Origin: JAMCZC01 sp964364925
Lineage (GTDB): Bacteria > Patescibacteriota > Microgenomatia > Levybacterales > UBA12049
DNA: 20,203 nt
Assembly (NCBI GenBank): GCA_964364925.1
Contig: CAYIOB010000011.1
Span: 1-20,203 of the forward strand
Reading direction: 5' to 3'
Part shown: positions 1-8,462 of the stretch, piece after piece
Position numbering within the stretch: the stretch's first letter is position 1
How the letters are laid out: every line of letters starts with the position of its first letter
Notes under the pieces: model-generated
Database searches by the model: none
The model's input: the letters and a program-made list of their open reading frames with translations, nothing else
Told to the model about the DNA's origin: nothing
Translations under genes and position numbers: made by a program

Positions 1-483
1 GGCCGGGAAGAATTCAAAGAGCACGGTATTGATTTTTCAATCTTGCAGGGATATGTCACAGCCTCCAAAAAAAAAGGAACAATACGCGGCTTCCATTTTT
101 TGAAAGTACCTGAAAAAAAACTCACAAGAGTTATAAAGGGCGCCGTATACGAAGTAATAGTTGATGTTAAACCAAATTCCCCAACTTATAAAAAATGGGA
201 AGCATTTACTTTAAAAGATACAGACTTAAAAATGCTCTATATTGGTCCGGGTATTGCCCACGCAATATTAACGCTTGAAAGCAACACAGAGCTTATGAGT
301 CTTTATTCCCCTGAATATGCGGCTGAAAATGAGGGAGGAATCCGTTATAACGACCCCGCATTTAAGATAAATTGGCCAATTGAAATAAATTATGTATCTG
401 AAAAAGATAAAAACTGGCCGGACTTCGAGAAATTAAAAATTGAAAATTTAGAATTTGAATTAAAATTAAAAATTAAAAATTAA
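1..483 (+). CDS. RmlC-like dTDP-sugar 3,5-epimerase, 5' truncated by window edge
   Basis: Cupin-fold epimerase of the dTDP-4-dehydrorhamnose 3,5-epimerase family, acting in the cytoplasm on a dTDP-keto sugar. The frame is open from base 1 (GREEFKEHGIDFS...), so the real start lies upstream; the TTG at 43 is internal. Family landmarks in order: GTIRGFHF with the catalytic His (about residue 32 of the visible part), TRVIKGAVYEVIVDV, SPTYKKW, the GPGIAHA segment, SLYSPEY with the expected active-site Tyr, then GIRYNDPAFKINWP. The usual Gln after the RGLH[FY] motif is Leu here, so substrate or activity may differ from true RmlC. The last 15 or so residues (IENLEFELKLKIKN) are encoded by an A/T repeat and look like an accreted tail. 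It heads the glycan operon and is followed 14 nt later by a dehydrogenase. Family call is firm; the exact sugar is not. Confidence 0.88.
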   Translation, partial: GREEFKEHGIDFSILQGYVTASKKKGTIRGFHFLKVPEKKLTRVIKGAVYEVIVDVKPNSPTYKKWEAFTLKDTDLKMLYIGPGIAHAILTLESNTELMSLYSPEYAAENEGGIRYNDPAFKINWPIEINYVSEKDKNWPDFEKLKIENLEFELKLKIKN

Positions 484-497
484 AAATTGTAAAACTT

Positions 498-1781
498 ATG
501 ATTATTGTAGATAAAGCTTTAGAAAAATTAGAAGCAAAAAATAAGCCAATTAGGGTTGGACTGGTTGGTTCCGGTTTTGCAGCGCGGGGATTTATGCTGC
601 AAATGCTTACTTGCATTAAAGGCATGAGACTTGTTGCAGTTTCCAACAGAACCCGTAACTATGCTATCCAAGGATTTGAGCAAGCCGGTTTTGATAATTA
701 CCGCGATATTTCAAACTTAAAAGACCTTGAGGAAGTAATCAGGGATGGTAAATGTGCGTTAACCAACGACCCTTTCCTCTTGACAGATTCCGAGCAAATC
801 GATGTTATTGTTGAAGCAACAGGGGAAGTTGAGTTTGGAGCGCAAGTAGTTTTAAGAGCAATAGAAAATAAAAAGCACGTTGTACTTATTAATGCAGAAT
901 TAGACTCAACGCTTGGACCAATTCTCAAAGTAAAAGCAGACGAAAAAGGCGTTTTATATACACAGGCAGACGGCGACCAACCCGCCGTACTAATGAATCT
1001 TTATAGGCAGGTCCAGTCTTGGGGGTTTAAACCGGTTATGGTTGGAAACATTAAAAGCTTGATAGATGTTAGACGTACTCCAAAAACCCAGGCTAATTGG
1101 GCAAAAGAACATTCTCAAAGACCTAAAATGGTCACGTCTTTTGCAGACGGGACCAAAATAGGAGCGGAAATGGCAACCATCGCCAATGCCACCGGTTTTC
1201 CGGTAGCAAAAAGAGGAATGATAGGACCAAAAACAGACAGAGTTGAAAACGCGCACAAATTATTTGATTATAAAAAATTAATTACTACCGGACTAACGGA
1301 TTATATTTTAGGGGCAGAGCCAAGTTTCGGCGTTTTCGTTTTGGCAACAACAGATAATCCAACCAGAAAAATGTATATGAATGTTTACAAAATGGGAGAA
1401 GGACCCCTCTATACATTTTATGTTCCTTATCATTTAAGCCCGATTGAGGCGCCAATGAGTGTTGCAAGAGCGATAATATTTAAAGACGCTGCCCTTGCGC
1501 CGCTTGACAAACCTGTTTGTGATGTTGTTACATTGGCAAAACGCGATATTAAAAAAGGAGAAAAGTTAGACGGAATAGGCGGGTTTTTAACCTACGGCAC
1601 AATAGATAATGCAGATGTTTGTTTGCGCGACAATCTATTGCCAATTGGACTGGCTGATGGATGTATTGCAAAACAAGATATCCCAATGGACACTGCTATT
1701 GCTTACGATATGGTTAAGCTTCCCAAAGGAAGAATTTCAGATAAGTTAAGGAAGGAGCAAAATGAATATTTTTTCAAATAA
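498..1781 (+). CDS. NAD(P)-binding, SAF-domain dehydrogenase (COG4091-type 'predicted homoserine dehydrogenase')
   Basis: Cytoplasmic oxidoreductase of 427 residues. The N-terminal Rossmann fold shows GLVGSGFAARG (residues 21-31), followed by EATGEVEFGAQV and the long conserved block around QADGDQPAVLMNLYR. The C-terminal part (about 345-420: AKRDIKKGEKLDGIGG..., LLPIGLADGC, KQDIPMDTAIAYDMV) is a SAF domain, the antifreeze-like fold also found in sialate synthases and altronate dehydratases. The order matches the COG4091 family, annotated as predicted homoserine dehydrogenase, but threonine biosynthesis genes are absent here. Its place between an RmlC-like epimerase and glycosyltransferases suggests work on a sugar or small acid that feeds a glycan; this is inference. 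The ATG at 498 has no clear Shine-Dalgarno but begins the conserved MIIVDKAL N-terminus. The 3' end overlaps the next gene by 20 nt. Confidence 0.85.
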   Translation: MIIVDKALEKLEAKNKPIRVGLVGSGFAARGFMLQMLTCIKGMRLVAVSNRTRNYAIQGFEQAGFDNYRDISNLKDLEEVIRDGKCALTNDPFLLTDSEQIDVIVEATGEVEFGAQVVLRAIENKKHVVLINAELDSTLGPILKVKADEKGVLYTQADGDQPAVLMNLYRQVQSWGFKPVMVGNIKSLIDVRRTPKTQANWAKEHSQRPKMVTSFADGTKIGAEMATIANATGFPVAKRGMIGPKTDRVENAHKLFDYKKLITTGLTDYILGAEPSFGVFVLATTDNPTRKMYMNVYKMGEGPLYTFYVPYHLSPIEAPMSVARAIIFKDAALAPLDKPVCDVVTLAKRDIKKGEKLDGIGGFLTYGTIDNADVCLRDNLLPIGLADGCIAKQDIPMDTAIAYDMVKLPKGRISDKLRKEQNEYFFK

Positions 1782-2355
1782 GAAAATGGTCACTACTAAT
1801 TTAAGAAGAGTCATGGGAGAAAAACTATTTGGAAATTTAATCTCTGAGTATACCAACCAAGTGGTACCATTCCTTAAATCAAAAGATAAAATAATTGATT
1901 TAGGCGCAGGTACCGGTATTTATACTCAATTACTTAAGAGTAAGGGTTTTAATGTCCAACCGATGGATATTAAAGACTATAGTTATTATTCAGACATAGG
2001 AATGTGCCTTTATGACGGAGAGCATTTACCATTTAAAAAAAATGAGTTTGATGTATGTTTTTTAAGATCAGTACTGCATCACACCCCTGACCCGGAAGTA
2101 GTTTTAAAAGAAGCAGTTAGAGTTTCTAAAAAATTAATTATTCATGAAAATGTTATTACTAATGTTTTTCAAAGAAATTATACCTACCTTATTGACTGTA
2201 TTATGAATAAAGAACTAATAGAACCACATACAAATAAGACTGACAAGGAATGGAGAGCATTGTTTAAAAAATTGGAGCTTAAGTTGTTAAATGTTATAGA
2301 TAAAAAAGCATTCCTTTTTTTGCAAAATAAAACATATGTTTTAAAAAAACTATGA
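1762..2355 (+). CDS. class I SAM-dependent methyltransferase
   Basis: Small (197 aa) Methyltransf_11-type enzyme, cytoplasmic. Motif I is DLGAGTG (residues 46-52), the acidic end of strand 2 is the Asp in QPMDI (69), the DGEHLPF segment follows at about 85-91, and motif IV/post-motif FDVCFLRSVLHHTPDP lies at 96-111. The start at 1762 is supported by AAGGAG about 7 nt upstream, although it lies inside the 3' end of the dehydrogenase gene (20-nt overlap), and by a 4-nt ATGA overlap with the next gene. The acceptor is not visible from sequence. Surrounded by sugar enzymes and glycosyltransferases and one gene away from a small-molecule-type kinase, it may methylate a sugar or the end of a glycan chain (inference). 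Confidence 0.88.
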   Translation: MNIFSNKKMVTTNLRRVMGEKLFGNLISEYTNQVVPFLKSKDKIIDLGAGTGIYTQLLKSKGFNVQPMDIKDYSYYSDIGMCLYDGEHLPFKKNEFDVCFLRSVLHHTPDPEVVLKEAVRVSKKLIIHENVITNVFQRNYTYLIDCIMNKELIEPHTNKTDKEWRALFKKLELKLLNVIDKKAFLFLQNKTYVLKKL

Positions 2356-3266
2356 AAAATAAAAAACTTACATTTATGGTAGGAATTCCCACCTGTTATG
2401 GCGGAGAATCTCTTATTAATACGGTAAAAACGTTAAGGGTATCTAAGGATATTTCGAGTTTTCGTATTGTAATTGTCGCCGATAGAACTCCTATTAAAAA
2501 ATCAATAAAAGATAAACTCGAGAATATGGGTGTTGAGATCTATTGGAATGAAAAGGAAGGAAGTCAGTTCAAAAAGCTGAACCAGCTTATCCAGAAATGT
2601 AAAGAAGACATTTTTGTTTTCACCCAAGATGATATAACATTTGATAAATATACTTTAAAAAATATACTGGAGGCATTTAAGGAAAATCCTCAAGCAACTA
2701 TGGTTTCAACTACTGTATTGCCATTGCCACCCATAACTTTTTTTGAAGCAATAAAAACTTCTGAAACAAGAATACACGACAAAATAACTAAGAAATGGAA
2801 TAATGCAGACAATTATTTTGCCTCAAGCGGGAGATGCATTTCATTTAGGACAAAACATATCAAAAAATTTAGAATTCCGGAAACAGTCGTAAACGGAGAT
2901 ACATATCTTTATTTTGAAAATAAACGTCTTAGTGGAACTCACGTTCATCAATCTTTAGCAAAAGTTTTCATTCGGTGTCCCCAGAGATTAAAAGATGAGG
3001 TTGGCCCTAGTAACAGATTTCAATATTCACAAAAGGAAATGGCAAAATATTTTGATTATGACCTAAAAAAAGAATACAGGATTCCCCGCAGGGTTATCAT
3101 ACAGTCTTTTTTTGAAGAAATGATATCCCATCCTTTTAAAACTGCTCTTTTGGTTGGAGTAGTTTTACTTCTTAGAATAAAGAGGCAAAAAGTTTCTGTG
3201 GTTTCAAATCCTGTATGGGAAGTAGATATTTCGACAAAGAGGGTAGGTAAGGAGGCAAATATATGA
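2352..3266 (+). CDS. GT2-like (GT-A fold) glycosyltransferase
   Basis: 304 residues. The N-terminal GT-A core starts with TFMVGIPTCYGGESL (nucleotide-binding strand 1), a VIVADRTP strand 2, and the metal-binding acidic motif in FVFTQDDITFD (D93-D94). A central block with SSGRCISFR and VNGDTYLYFE resembles the acceptor-binding region of family 2 enzymes. A hydrophobic segment near residues 262-275 (TALLVGVVLLL) followed by basic residues suggests peripheral or single-pass attachment to the inner face of the membrane. It would transfer a sugar from a nucleotide donor to a lipid-linked or protein acceptor. It is coupled to its neighbours by ATGA overlaps at both ends and lacks an obvious Shine-Dalgarno, so it probably relies on re-initiation. 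Donor and acceptor are unknown. Confidence 0.82.
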   Translation: MKNKKLTFMVGIPTCYGGESLINTVKTLRVSKDISSFRIVIVADRTPIKKSIKDKLENMGVEIYWNEKEGSQFKKLNQLIQKCKEDIFVFTQDDITFDKYTLKNILEAFKENPQATMVSTTVLPLPPITFFEAIKTSETRIHDKITKKWNNADNYFASSGRCISFRTKHIKKFRIPETVVNGDTYLYFENKRLSGTHVHQSLAKVFIRCPQRLKDEVGPSNRFQYSQKEMAKYFDYDLKKEYRIPRRVIIQSFFEEMISHPFKTALLVGVVLLLRIKRQKVSVVSNPVWEVDISTKRVGKEANI

Positions 3267-4282
3267 GAAAAGAGCAACCATTAAATTTATCTAAATTAAT
3301 ACTTTCCAGTATATTAAACCTTTTTTTTGGTTTCCTAAATTCTAACCAAAAGATTACCTTCCCCGATCAAATAGGTAAATATAAGTTTATAAAAAAAATA
3401 AACATAACAAAAAGAAATAGTAAGTCAAACAAAATTTTTTCGTATGCGCTATATAAAAATTCTAATGGTCAAAAAGCATTTGCTAAGATGTGGAGTGGAA
3501 AATTAAAAAATATTAATTACTATACTTTGAGTAATGAAACTATTATGTATATGGTTTTGAATAAGCTTATTAGAAGAATCGGCAAATCAATGCCAAAGAA
3601 ATTTGAAGATATTATTATCCCTCAGTTTGTTGCAAAACTCGAAACAAATAATTCTTTAACTCTTCTTACAGAGTTTATTGAGGACGCAAAGTCGCTCAAA
3701 ATATTACCTAAAAAGCAAGTCGAAATCTATATAAAAACAGTTGATTTTTTAAGGTTACTAGGCAACGAACTTTCAGCTAAAGAGAGGGAGCAAATTTCAA
3801 AACGCGATTCTAATACAATCACTCTTCTCTATTTCCCTCTTTTGTTAAAAGCGATATTGGCTCATCCCAAAGCATTATTTAGCCTTCTTCAAGGCGTACC
3901 AGTCTTTTTGAAATCGATACCACTATTTTTAAAAAAAGATGAAATTATACTAAGTCATCGCGATTTGCATTTAGAAAACATATTGATGTCTAAAAATAAA
4001 ATAGTATTAATGGATTTGCAGTTTTGTCTTTTTTCAAATCCGCTTTATGATTCGCTGATAACATTGCGGATGCATTGGACAGACAAAGAGTTTCGCAAAA
4101 GGCTCTTAGGAAAAATTAGAAATCTTTATGGTAAAAATAAGGATTACGATATTCTTATAAGGGGCTTAATGGTGCATTCGGCGACGCATAGTTTAACTGA
4201 AAGCGTTTATACAAAATTAATCACAAAGAAATTTATTGATTATTTAAATTGTGCGACAAAACCAAACTTTCGGATTTTGTGA
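3263..4282 (+). CDS. aminoglycoside phosphotransferase/LPS-kinase-like small-molecule kinase
   Basis: 339-residue protein with a eukaryotic-like kinase fold. Visible landmarks: a candidate ATP-binding Lys in KAFAKMW (K75), its partner Glu in NETIMY (E92), a hinge-like LLTEFIE (134-140), the catalytic loop SHRDLHLENIL with D234 and N239, and the metal-binding MDLQ (D251) in place of DFG. The HRDLHLEN and DLQ pattern is that of APH/choline kinase/WaaP-type enzymes rather than Ser/Thr kinases. An antibiotic role is unlikely in a glycan cluster; phosphorylation of a sugar, lipid or glycan end is more plausible (inference). Start ATG overlaps the upstream stop (ATGA), with AAGGAGG about 8 nt upstream. 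The next gene begins 2 nt after its stop. Confidence 0.8.
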   Translation: MRKEQPLNLSKLILSSILNLFFGFLNSNQKITFPDQIGKYKFIKKINITKRNSKSNKIFSYALYKNSNGQKAFAKMWSGKLKNINYYTLSNETIMYMVLNKLIRRIGKSMPKKFEDIIIPQFVAKLETNNSLTLLTEFIEDAKSLKILPKKQVEIYIKTVDFLRLLGNELSAKEREQISKRDSNTITLLYFPLLLKAILAHPKALFSLLQGVPVFLKSIPLFLKKDEIILSHRDLHLENILMSKNKIVLMDLQFCLFSNPLYDSLITLRMHWTDKEFRKRLLGKIRNLYGKNKDYDILIRGLMVHSATHSLTESVYTKLITKKFIDYLNCATKPNFRIL

Positions 4283-4284
4283 AT

Positions 4285-5226
4285 ATGAAAAATAAAAAAT
4301 TAACAGTAACAATCGGGATACCGGCTTTTAATGAAGAAAAAAACATAAGATATCTTCTTGAATCTATTTTTGAACAGAAAGAAGATGGATATTTTTTGGA
4401 AAAAGTTCTAGTAATCTCAGATGGTAGTACGGATAATACAGTCAATATTGTTAAAAATATGAAAAATAAAAAAATTATGATTGTTGACGCAAAAAACAGA
4501 CTTGGTAAGGCAGTACGATTCAACTATCTATTAAAGAAAAATAATAGTGATATTTTTATTCAACTTGATGGTGATGTAGTTCTTAAAGATAAAGAAACAT
4601 TAAAAAACATAATAAAACCCTTTCTAAAAGACTCAACTATAGGTGTTGTTAATGGATCTGTTCAGCCAGTTTCTCCTACAACATTCGTGGAAAGATTATC
4701 TCATTTTGGTTTTGAGATCTGGCAGGAGTCAAAAAAAATTTTAGGAAAGAAAGCAGAAAGATATAGAAGTATTGGCCAGATTAGAGCATTTTCTAAAGAA
4801 TTCACGAAACATTTTTGTCTTCCTAGGGGAACCGATCATTACGAGGATATATACAGTTTTTATTATGCTTTATCAAATGGATGGAAAATGGTTAACGTTT
4901 TAGATGCAATAGTATTATATAGACTTGCGTCAAATTTTAAGGATTATATAAATCAAATGGTCAGACACCTCCAGCCACATAACGAGCTGGAAAAACATTT
5001 TGACAAAGAAATATTAGAAAAATATGAAACAATCACTATGAAATTAAAACTTCAGGTGCTTTTGAAGATGGCTCAAAAAACCAGAATAGATATTGTAATT
5101 TTCTTTTGTTTATTGCAGGGTATTACTTATATTTTTTCCGCTTTTATTAAAGTAGATAATATTTGGAATATTTCCGAGACAACAAAAAAGGGAATAGAAA
5201 AAAGCAAAAGTTTAATGAGTTATTAA
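4285..5226 (+). CDS. GT2 family glycosyltransferase
   Basis: 313 residues from the ATG at 4285, chosen over an upstream TTG (4249) or GTG (4279) because it begins the conserved strand-1 sequence (KLTVTIGIPAFNEEKN) and sits 2 nt after the upstream stop. GT-A features: VISDGSTDNT with the nucleotide-binding Asp (about residue 46), GKAVRFNYLL, the DxD metal site in QLDGDV (D95/D97), a central IRAFSKEF, and GTDHYEDIY as the probable catalytic-base region. A hydrophobic stretch near the C-terminus (VIFFCLLQGITYIFSAF) suggests membrane association. It resembles processive or lipid-acceptor family 2 enzymes of polysaccharide loci, but has too few membrane segments for a synthase-exporter. Substrates unknown. 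Confidence 0.86.
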   Translation: MKNKKLTVTIGIPAFNEEKNIRYLLESIFEQKEDGYFLEKVLVISDGSTDNTVNIVKNMKNKKIMIVDAKNRLGKAVRFNYLLKKNNSDIFIQLDGDVVLKDKETLKNIIKPFLKDSTIGVVNGSVQPVSPTTFVERLSHFGFEIWQESKKILGKKAERYRSIGQIRAFSKEFTKHFCLPRGTDHYEDIYSFYYALSNGWKMVNVLDAIVLYRLASNFKDYINQMVRHLQPHNELEKHFDKEILEKYETITMKLKLQVLLKMAQKTRIDIVIFFCLLQGITYIFSAFIKVDNIWNISETTKKGIEKSKSLMSY

Positions 5227-5228
5227 AT

Positions 5229-6791
5229 ATGAAAAAATTTATTCAGCCTTTTTTATTATTCTTATTTTGCGCAGTTATACTGGGTTTTTCTCTTCGTGGA
5301 ATTGCGGGAAACCCAACCAGCGCTGTTATAAATCAACCGGAGTGGAAAGAGAACGGTCCGTTTGAGCTTTCTCCGGAAAGAGGAAGATTTGCCCTGGCCC
5401 TTTCTATGATAGAGAATAACTCATTTTTTTACTCATTACCAATTGCGCGTTTTGCAACACCTGATCTTGGATTTAAGAATGGTAATTATGTTTCATTATT
5501 TGCTCCCGGCGTTTCATTTTTAATAATTCCGGGATTTTGGCTTGGTAATATGCTTGGCGCAGGACAAGTAGGAGCATATGCTGTTATTGCATTATTTGCT
5601 TTTGCAAATATATTTCTTTTAAGAAGTATAGCAATTAAACTTGGGGCAAATTCTATTGCTGCTACGCTTGGATCATTAATATTTATATTTGCAACTCCTG
5701 CATTTGCCTATGGAGTTAATTTATACCAGCATCATATTTCTACTTTTTTAATACTTTTTGCACTTTATTTATTAATATCGCGAAATGGCTTTATTTCCTT
5801 AGCGCTCATCTGGCTTTTATTTGCAGCCTCAATACCTGTTGATTATCCAAACTTAGTTTTAATGGCTCCAATTGGAATTGCAGCTCTTGGCAAATTTATT
5901 TTAGTAACAAAAAAAGAAGAAATAACAAAAATAAACATAAAATTTTTGTACGCTTTCTCCTTTCTTGGGGTAGTTATTCCGCTCGCATTTTTTATGTGGT
6001 TTAATTCTTCCTCTTACGGAAATCCTTTGCAGCTGTCGGGTACGGTACCTGGGGTAAAAGCAATTGATCAGTATGGCAAACCCACTACTCCTCAAGGAGT
6101 GGATTCTAATAATGCCGACTCTCTTTTAAATCCCACAAGACAGCAAAAATCAGCAATAAAATTTTTTCAGCCAAGAGAAATGTTAAATGGATTTTATATT
6201 CATTTTTTTAGTCCAGATAGAGGTGTGATTTACTACGCTCCTGTAGTGTTATTCGGAATCGCAGGAATACTTCTTGCAATTAAGAAAAAAGTAAAGACGA
6301 TTTCTGTATTAGTCGGAATAATTGGTGCTAATATTCTTCTTTATTCTATGTGGGGAGATCCTTGGGGCGGTTGGGCCTTTGGCTCAAGATATCTAATTCC
6401 AAGCTATGCAATTTTATCAATTTTTATTGCTCTGCTTTTAACTTATTGGAAAAGAAAAATGATATTTTTGCTGATTTTTTTGCCAGTTGCATTTTATTCT
6501 ATTGCAGTTAATACGCTTGGAGCAATTACTACAAGTGCAATACCTCCTCAAGTTCAAATTTTAAGCCTTGAGAAGATTTCGGGAATTGTGCAAAGATACA
6601 CTTATCAACGAAACTGGGAATTCTTATTGGCGGGAGATTCTAAATCTTTTGTTTATCAGACATTCTTAAAACCATATATTTCAGCAGTTGAATTTTACCA
6701 GATACTGACTGTTTCGATATTTATTGTTGTTGGGGGAATTTTATTTTACTACGCTTTAACTTCGCGGAGGAAAGGAGAGGAAAATGTTTAA
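5229..6791 (+). CDS. polytopic GT-C-like membrane glycosyltransferase (candidate)
   Basis: 520 residues from the ATG at 5229, which lies 2 nt after the upstream stop just as the preceding junction does; the TTG at 5163 lies inside the upstream gene. There is one N-terminal membrane helix (FIQPFLLFLFCAVILGFSL), then an extracytoplasmic loop with FELSPERGRFALALS, then roughly nine more hydrophobic segments and a short basic tail (SRRKGEE). The first large loop carrying acidic and basic residues, followed by many helices, is the layout of GT-C enzymes (PMT/ArnT/GT39-like), which use polyprenyl-phosphate sugars on the outer face. No classic GT-C DxD is clear, so the enzyme class is by architecture. 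It overlaps the next gene by 8 nt, and together they could form a pair. Confidence 0.65.
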   Translation: MKKFIQPFLLFLFCAVILGFSLRGIAGNPTSAVINQPEWKENGPFELSPERGRFALALSMIENNSFFYSLPIARFATPDLGFKNGNYVSLFAPGVSFLIIPGFWLGNMLGAGQVGAYAVIALFAFANIFLLRSIAIKLGANSIAATLGSLIFIFATPAFAYGVNLYQHHISTFLILFALYLLISRNGFISLALIWLLFAASIPVDYPNLVLMAPIGIAALGKFILVTKKEEITKINIKFLYAFSFLGVVIPLAFFMWFNSSSYGNPLQLSGTVPGVKAIDQYGKPTTPQGVDSNNADSLLNPTRQQKSAIKFFQPREMLNGFYIHFFSPDRGVIYYAPVVLFGIAGILLAIKKKVKTISVLVGIIGANILLYSMWGDPWGGWAFGSRYLIPSYAILSIFIALLLTYWKRKMIFLLIFLPVAFYSIAVNTLGAITTSAIPPQVQILSLEKISGIVQRYTYQRNWEFLLAGDSKSFVYQTFLKPYISAVEFYQILTVSIFIVVGGILFYYALTSRRKGEENV

Positions 6792-8421
6792 TTTTAGAAC
6801 CGGAGAATTGTCAATAAATATTTCTGAAAATAATAGAATAATTAATTCTGTTAAAAATTTTCTTGATAGATTTACTGTTCAAATTGTTCTTTTATTTTTA
6901 GTCTCTGTATCTACTTTTTCATTTTTGGTTTTTTACCAGAATGGACTTGGGCTTGCGTATAATGATGCAAGATCACATTTGGATATCGGACGGCGTGTTG
7001 TTGAAGGACTAAAACCCGGTTTTGCCCAGCTAGGTTCTGTATGGCTTCCTCTTCCCCATCTTCTTATGGTGCCAACCATTTGGAATGATTTTATGTGGCA
7101 TTCCGGTCTTTCGGGCGCATTACAGTCAATGATATCTTTTGTTGCTACAGCGCTTCTTATTTATTTTTTCTTAAAACAAATTGGAGTTGGAATTTTAGGC
7201 CGTTTAGTTGGGGTTTTGGTATTTGCTGCCAATATTAATGTTTTATATTTGCAATCAACTGCCATGACAGAGCTTTTGCTTATCGCAACAATGACGGCTG
7301 GTGTTTACTATTTGATGCGTTGGTTTAAAGATGACAATATCCTAAATCTTATAAAGTCTGCCTTTTGGGTAATGATGGCATCTTTAATCCGCTACGACGG
7401 GTGGTTTCTGCTTGTGTTTTCTATGCTTCTTATTGCAGTAGAAGTTTTTAGACGCAAAGGTTATAAGGTAAGCGAAGGAGTAATTTTATTTTTTGCAACT
7501 CTTGCGGGTTTTGGTATTTTCCTTTGGGTTTTATGGAATTTGTTAATTTTCAAAGACCCTTTGTATTTTATTTTCGGTCCTTATTCCGCGTATATCCAGC
7601 AGGAACAATTACAAATAGCAGGAAACCTGGCCACTAAAGGAAATCTTTTATTTTCTATAAAAGTTTATTTATATTCAGTTGCTTATAATACTAATACATT
7701 TATTGCCCTTTTGGGCGCTATGGGGGCAATTGTCTTTTGGCTTGATAAAAGAATAAGCACATCCATAAAAATTGCCGCAACGGCTTTATTTGCTCCTCTT
7801 ATTTTTAATATTCTCGCGCTTTACTTAGGGCAATCGGTTCTTTTTATCCAGGGACTTTCGGGAAACACCTGGTTTAATGCAAGGTACGGCATTGTCATGA
7901 TGCCTTCAATTGCTATTTTTGTGGGGTATCTTGTGCAAAAAGCAGAGAAACTTAAGTTTGTTTTAATAGGTCTTATGGCTTTTGTGTTATTTTTCTCTTT
8001 TGCAAACTTTGATGCCGTTACCATTGACGATGCCAGAGTCGGCTCAAGCCAGAAAAACGTGTCGGAAGTTTCAGGCTGGTTACGGGATAATGCAAAAGAG
8101 GACGGTTTTATCTTAATTTCCGCGGCAAGTCATGATGCTATAATCTTCTCATCAGGCTTTCCTATGAAAAAATTTATTCATGAGGGAACAGGAAAATATT
8201 GGGAAAGCGCAACTGTAGCTCCCGATAGATGGGCGCGCTGGATTGTTATGAGAACAAATGACAACAATGACTCAACGTTTAAATTGGTAAGCAAAACAAA
8301 AGCGTACAAAGAAGGTTGGTATACCCTTGTTGATACTTATCCTTTTGCCGATATTTATGAAATAAAGCCGGAACTGGTTAAGACTTTAAATACAAAGCCG
8401 GTTCTTGGAAAGCAGAAATAG
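6784..8421 (+). CDS. polytopic GT-C glycosyltransferase (PMT/GT39-like)
   Basis: 545 residues. After a 30-residue cytoplasmic N-terminus and a first helix (IVLLFLVSVSTFSFLVF), the first external loop has YNDARSHLDIGRRVVEG followed by PGFAQLGSVWLPLPHLL; the D-A-R/H pattern with the following WLPLPH is typical of the GT-C active-site loop. About ten further hydrophobic helices follow, with LIRYDGWFLLV in the middle, and a soluble C-terminal domain of about 140 residues starts near SFANFDAVTIDDARV. It should take a sugar from a polyprenyl-phosphate carrier and move it to a lipid or protein acceptor outside the membrane (family knowledge; acceptor unknown). The start is backed by a strong GGAGAGG about 4 nt upstream and an 8-nt overlap with the previous gene. 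Confidence 0.75.
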   Translation: MFNFRTGELSINISENNRIINSVKNFLDRFTVQIVLLFLVSVSTFSFLVFYQNGLGLAYNDARSHLDIGRRVVEGLKPGFAQLGSVWLPLPHLLMVPTIWNDFMWHSGLSGALQSMISFVATALLIYFFLKQIGVGILGRLVGVLVFAANINVLYLQSTAMTELLLIATMTAGVYYLMRWFKDDNILNLIKSAFWVMMASLIRYDGWFLLVFSMLLIAVEVFRRKGYKVSEGVILFFATLAGFGIFLWVLWNLLIFKDPLYFIFGPYSAYIQQEQLQIAGNLATKGNLLFSIKVYLYSVAYNTNTFIALLGAMGAIVFWLDKRISTSIKIAATALFAPLIFNILALYLGQSVLFIQGLSGNTWFNARYGIVMMPSIAIFVGYLVQKAEKLKFVLIGLMAFVLFFSFANFDAVTIDDARVGSSQKNVSEVSGWLRDNAKEDGFILISAASHDAIIFSSGFPMKKFIHEGTGKYWESATVAPDRWARWIVMRTNDNNDSTFKLVSKTKAYKEGWYTLVDTYPFADIYEIKPELVKTLNTKPVLGKQK

Positions 8422-8425
8422 AATC

Positions 8426-8449
8426 ATGAATTATGAATTATGAATCATG
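8426..8449 (+). repeat. 7-nt tandem repeat ATGAATY, about 3.5 copies
   Basis: The short gap between the GT-C gene and the hydrolase gene is filled by ATGAATT, ATGAATT, ATGAATC and a partial ATG. The repeat supplies several false ATG codons (8426, 8433, 8440, 8447), one of which (8433) is in frame with the hydrolase. It looks like slippage-generated filler, not a regulatory site. Confidence 0.7.
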
Positions 8450-8462
8450 GAGTTTTAAAAAC

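Noticed and set aside
3263..4282. Aminoglycoside resistance gene
   Set aside because: The APH fold is shared by many sugar, lipid and choline kinases, and the gene is coupled to glycosyltransferase genes; nothing points to an antibiotic substrate.
4249..4284. TTG start at 4249 for the second GT2
   Set aside because: It lies inside the upstream gene with no ribosome site; the ATG at 4285 begins the conserved fold and sits 2 nt after the upstream stop.
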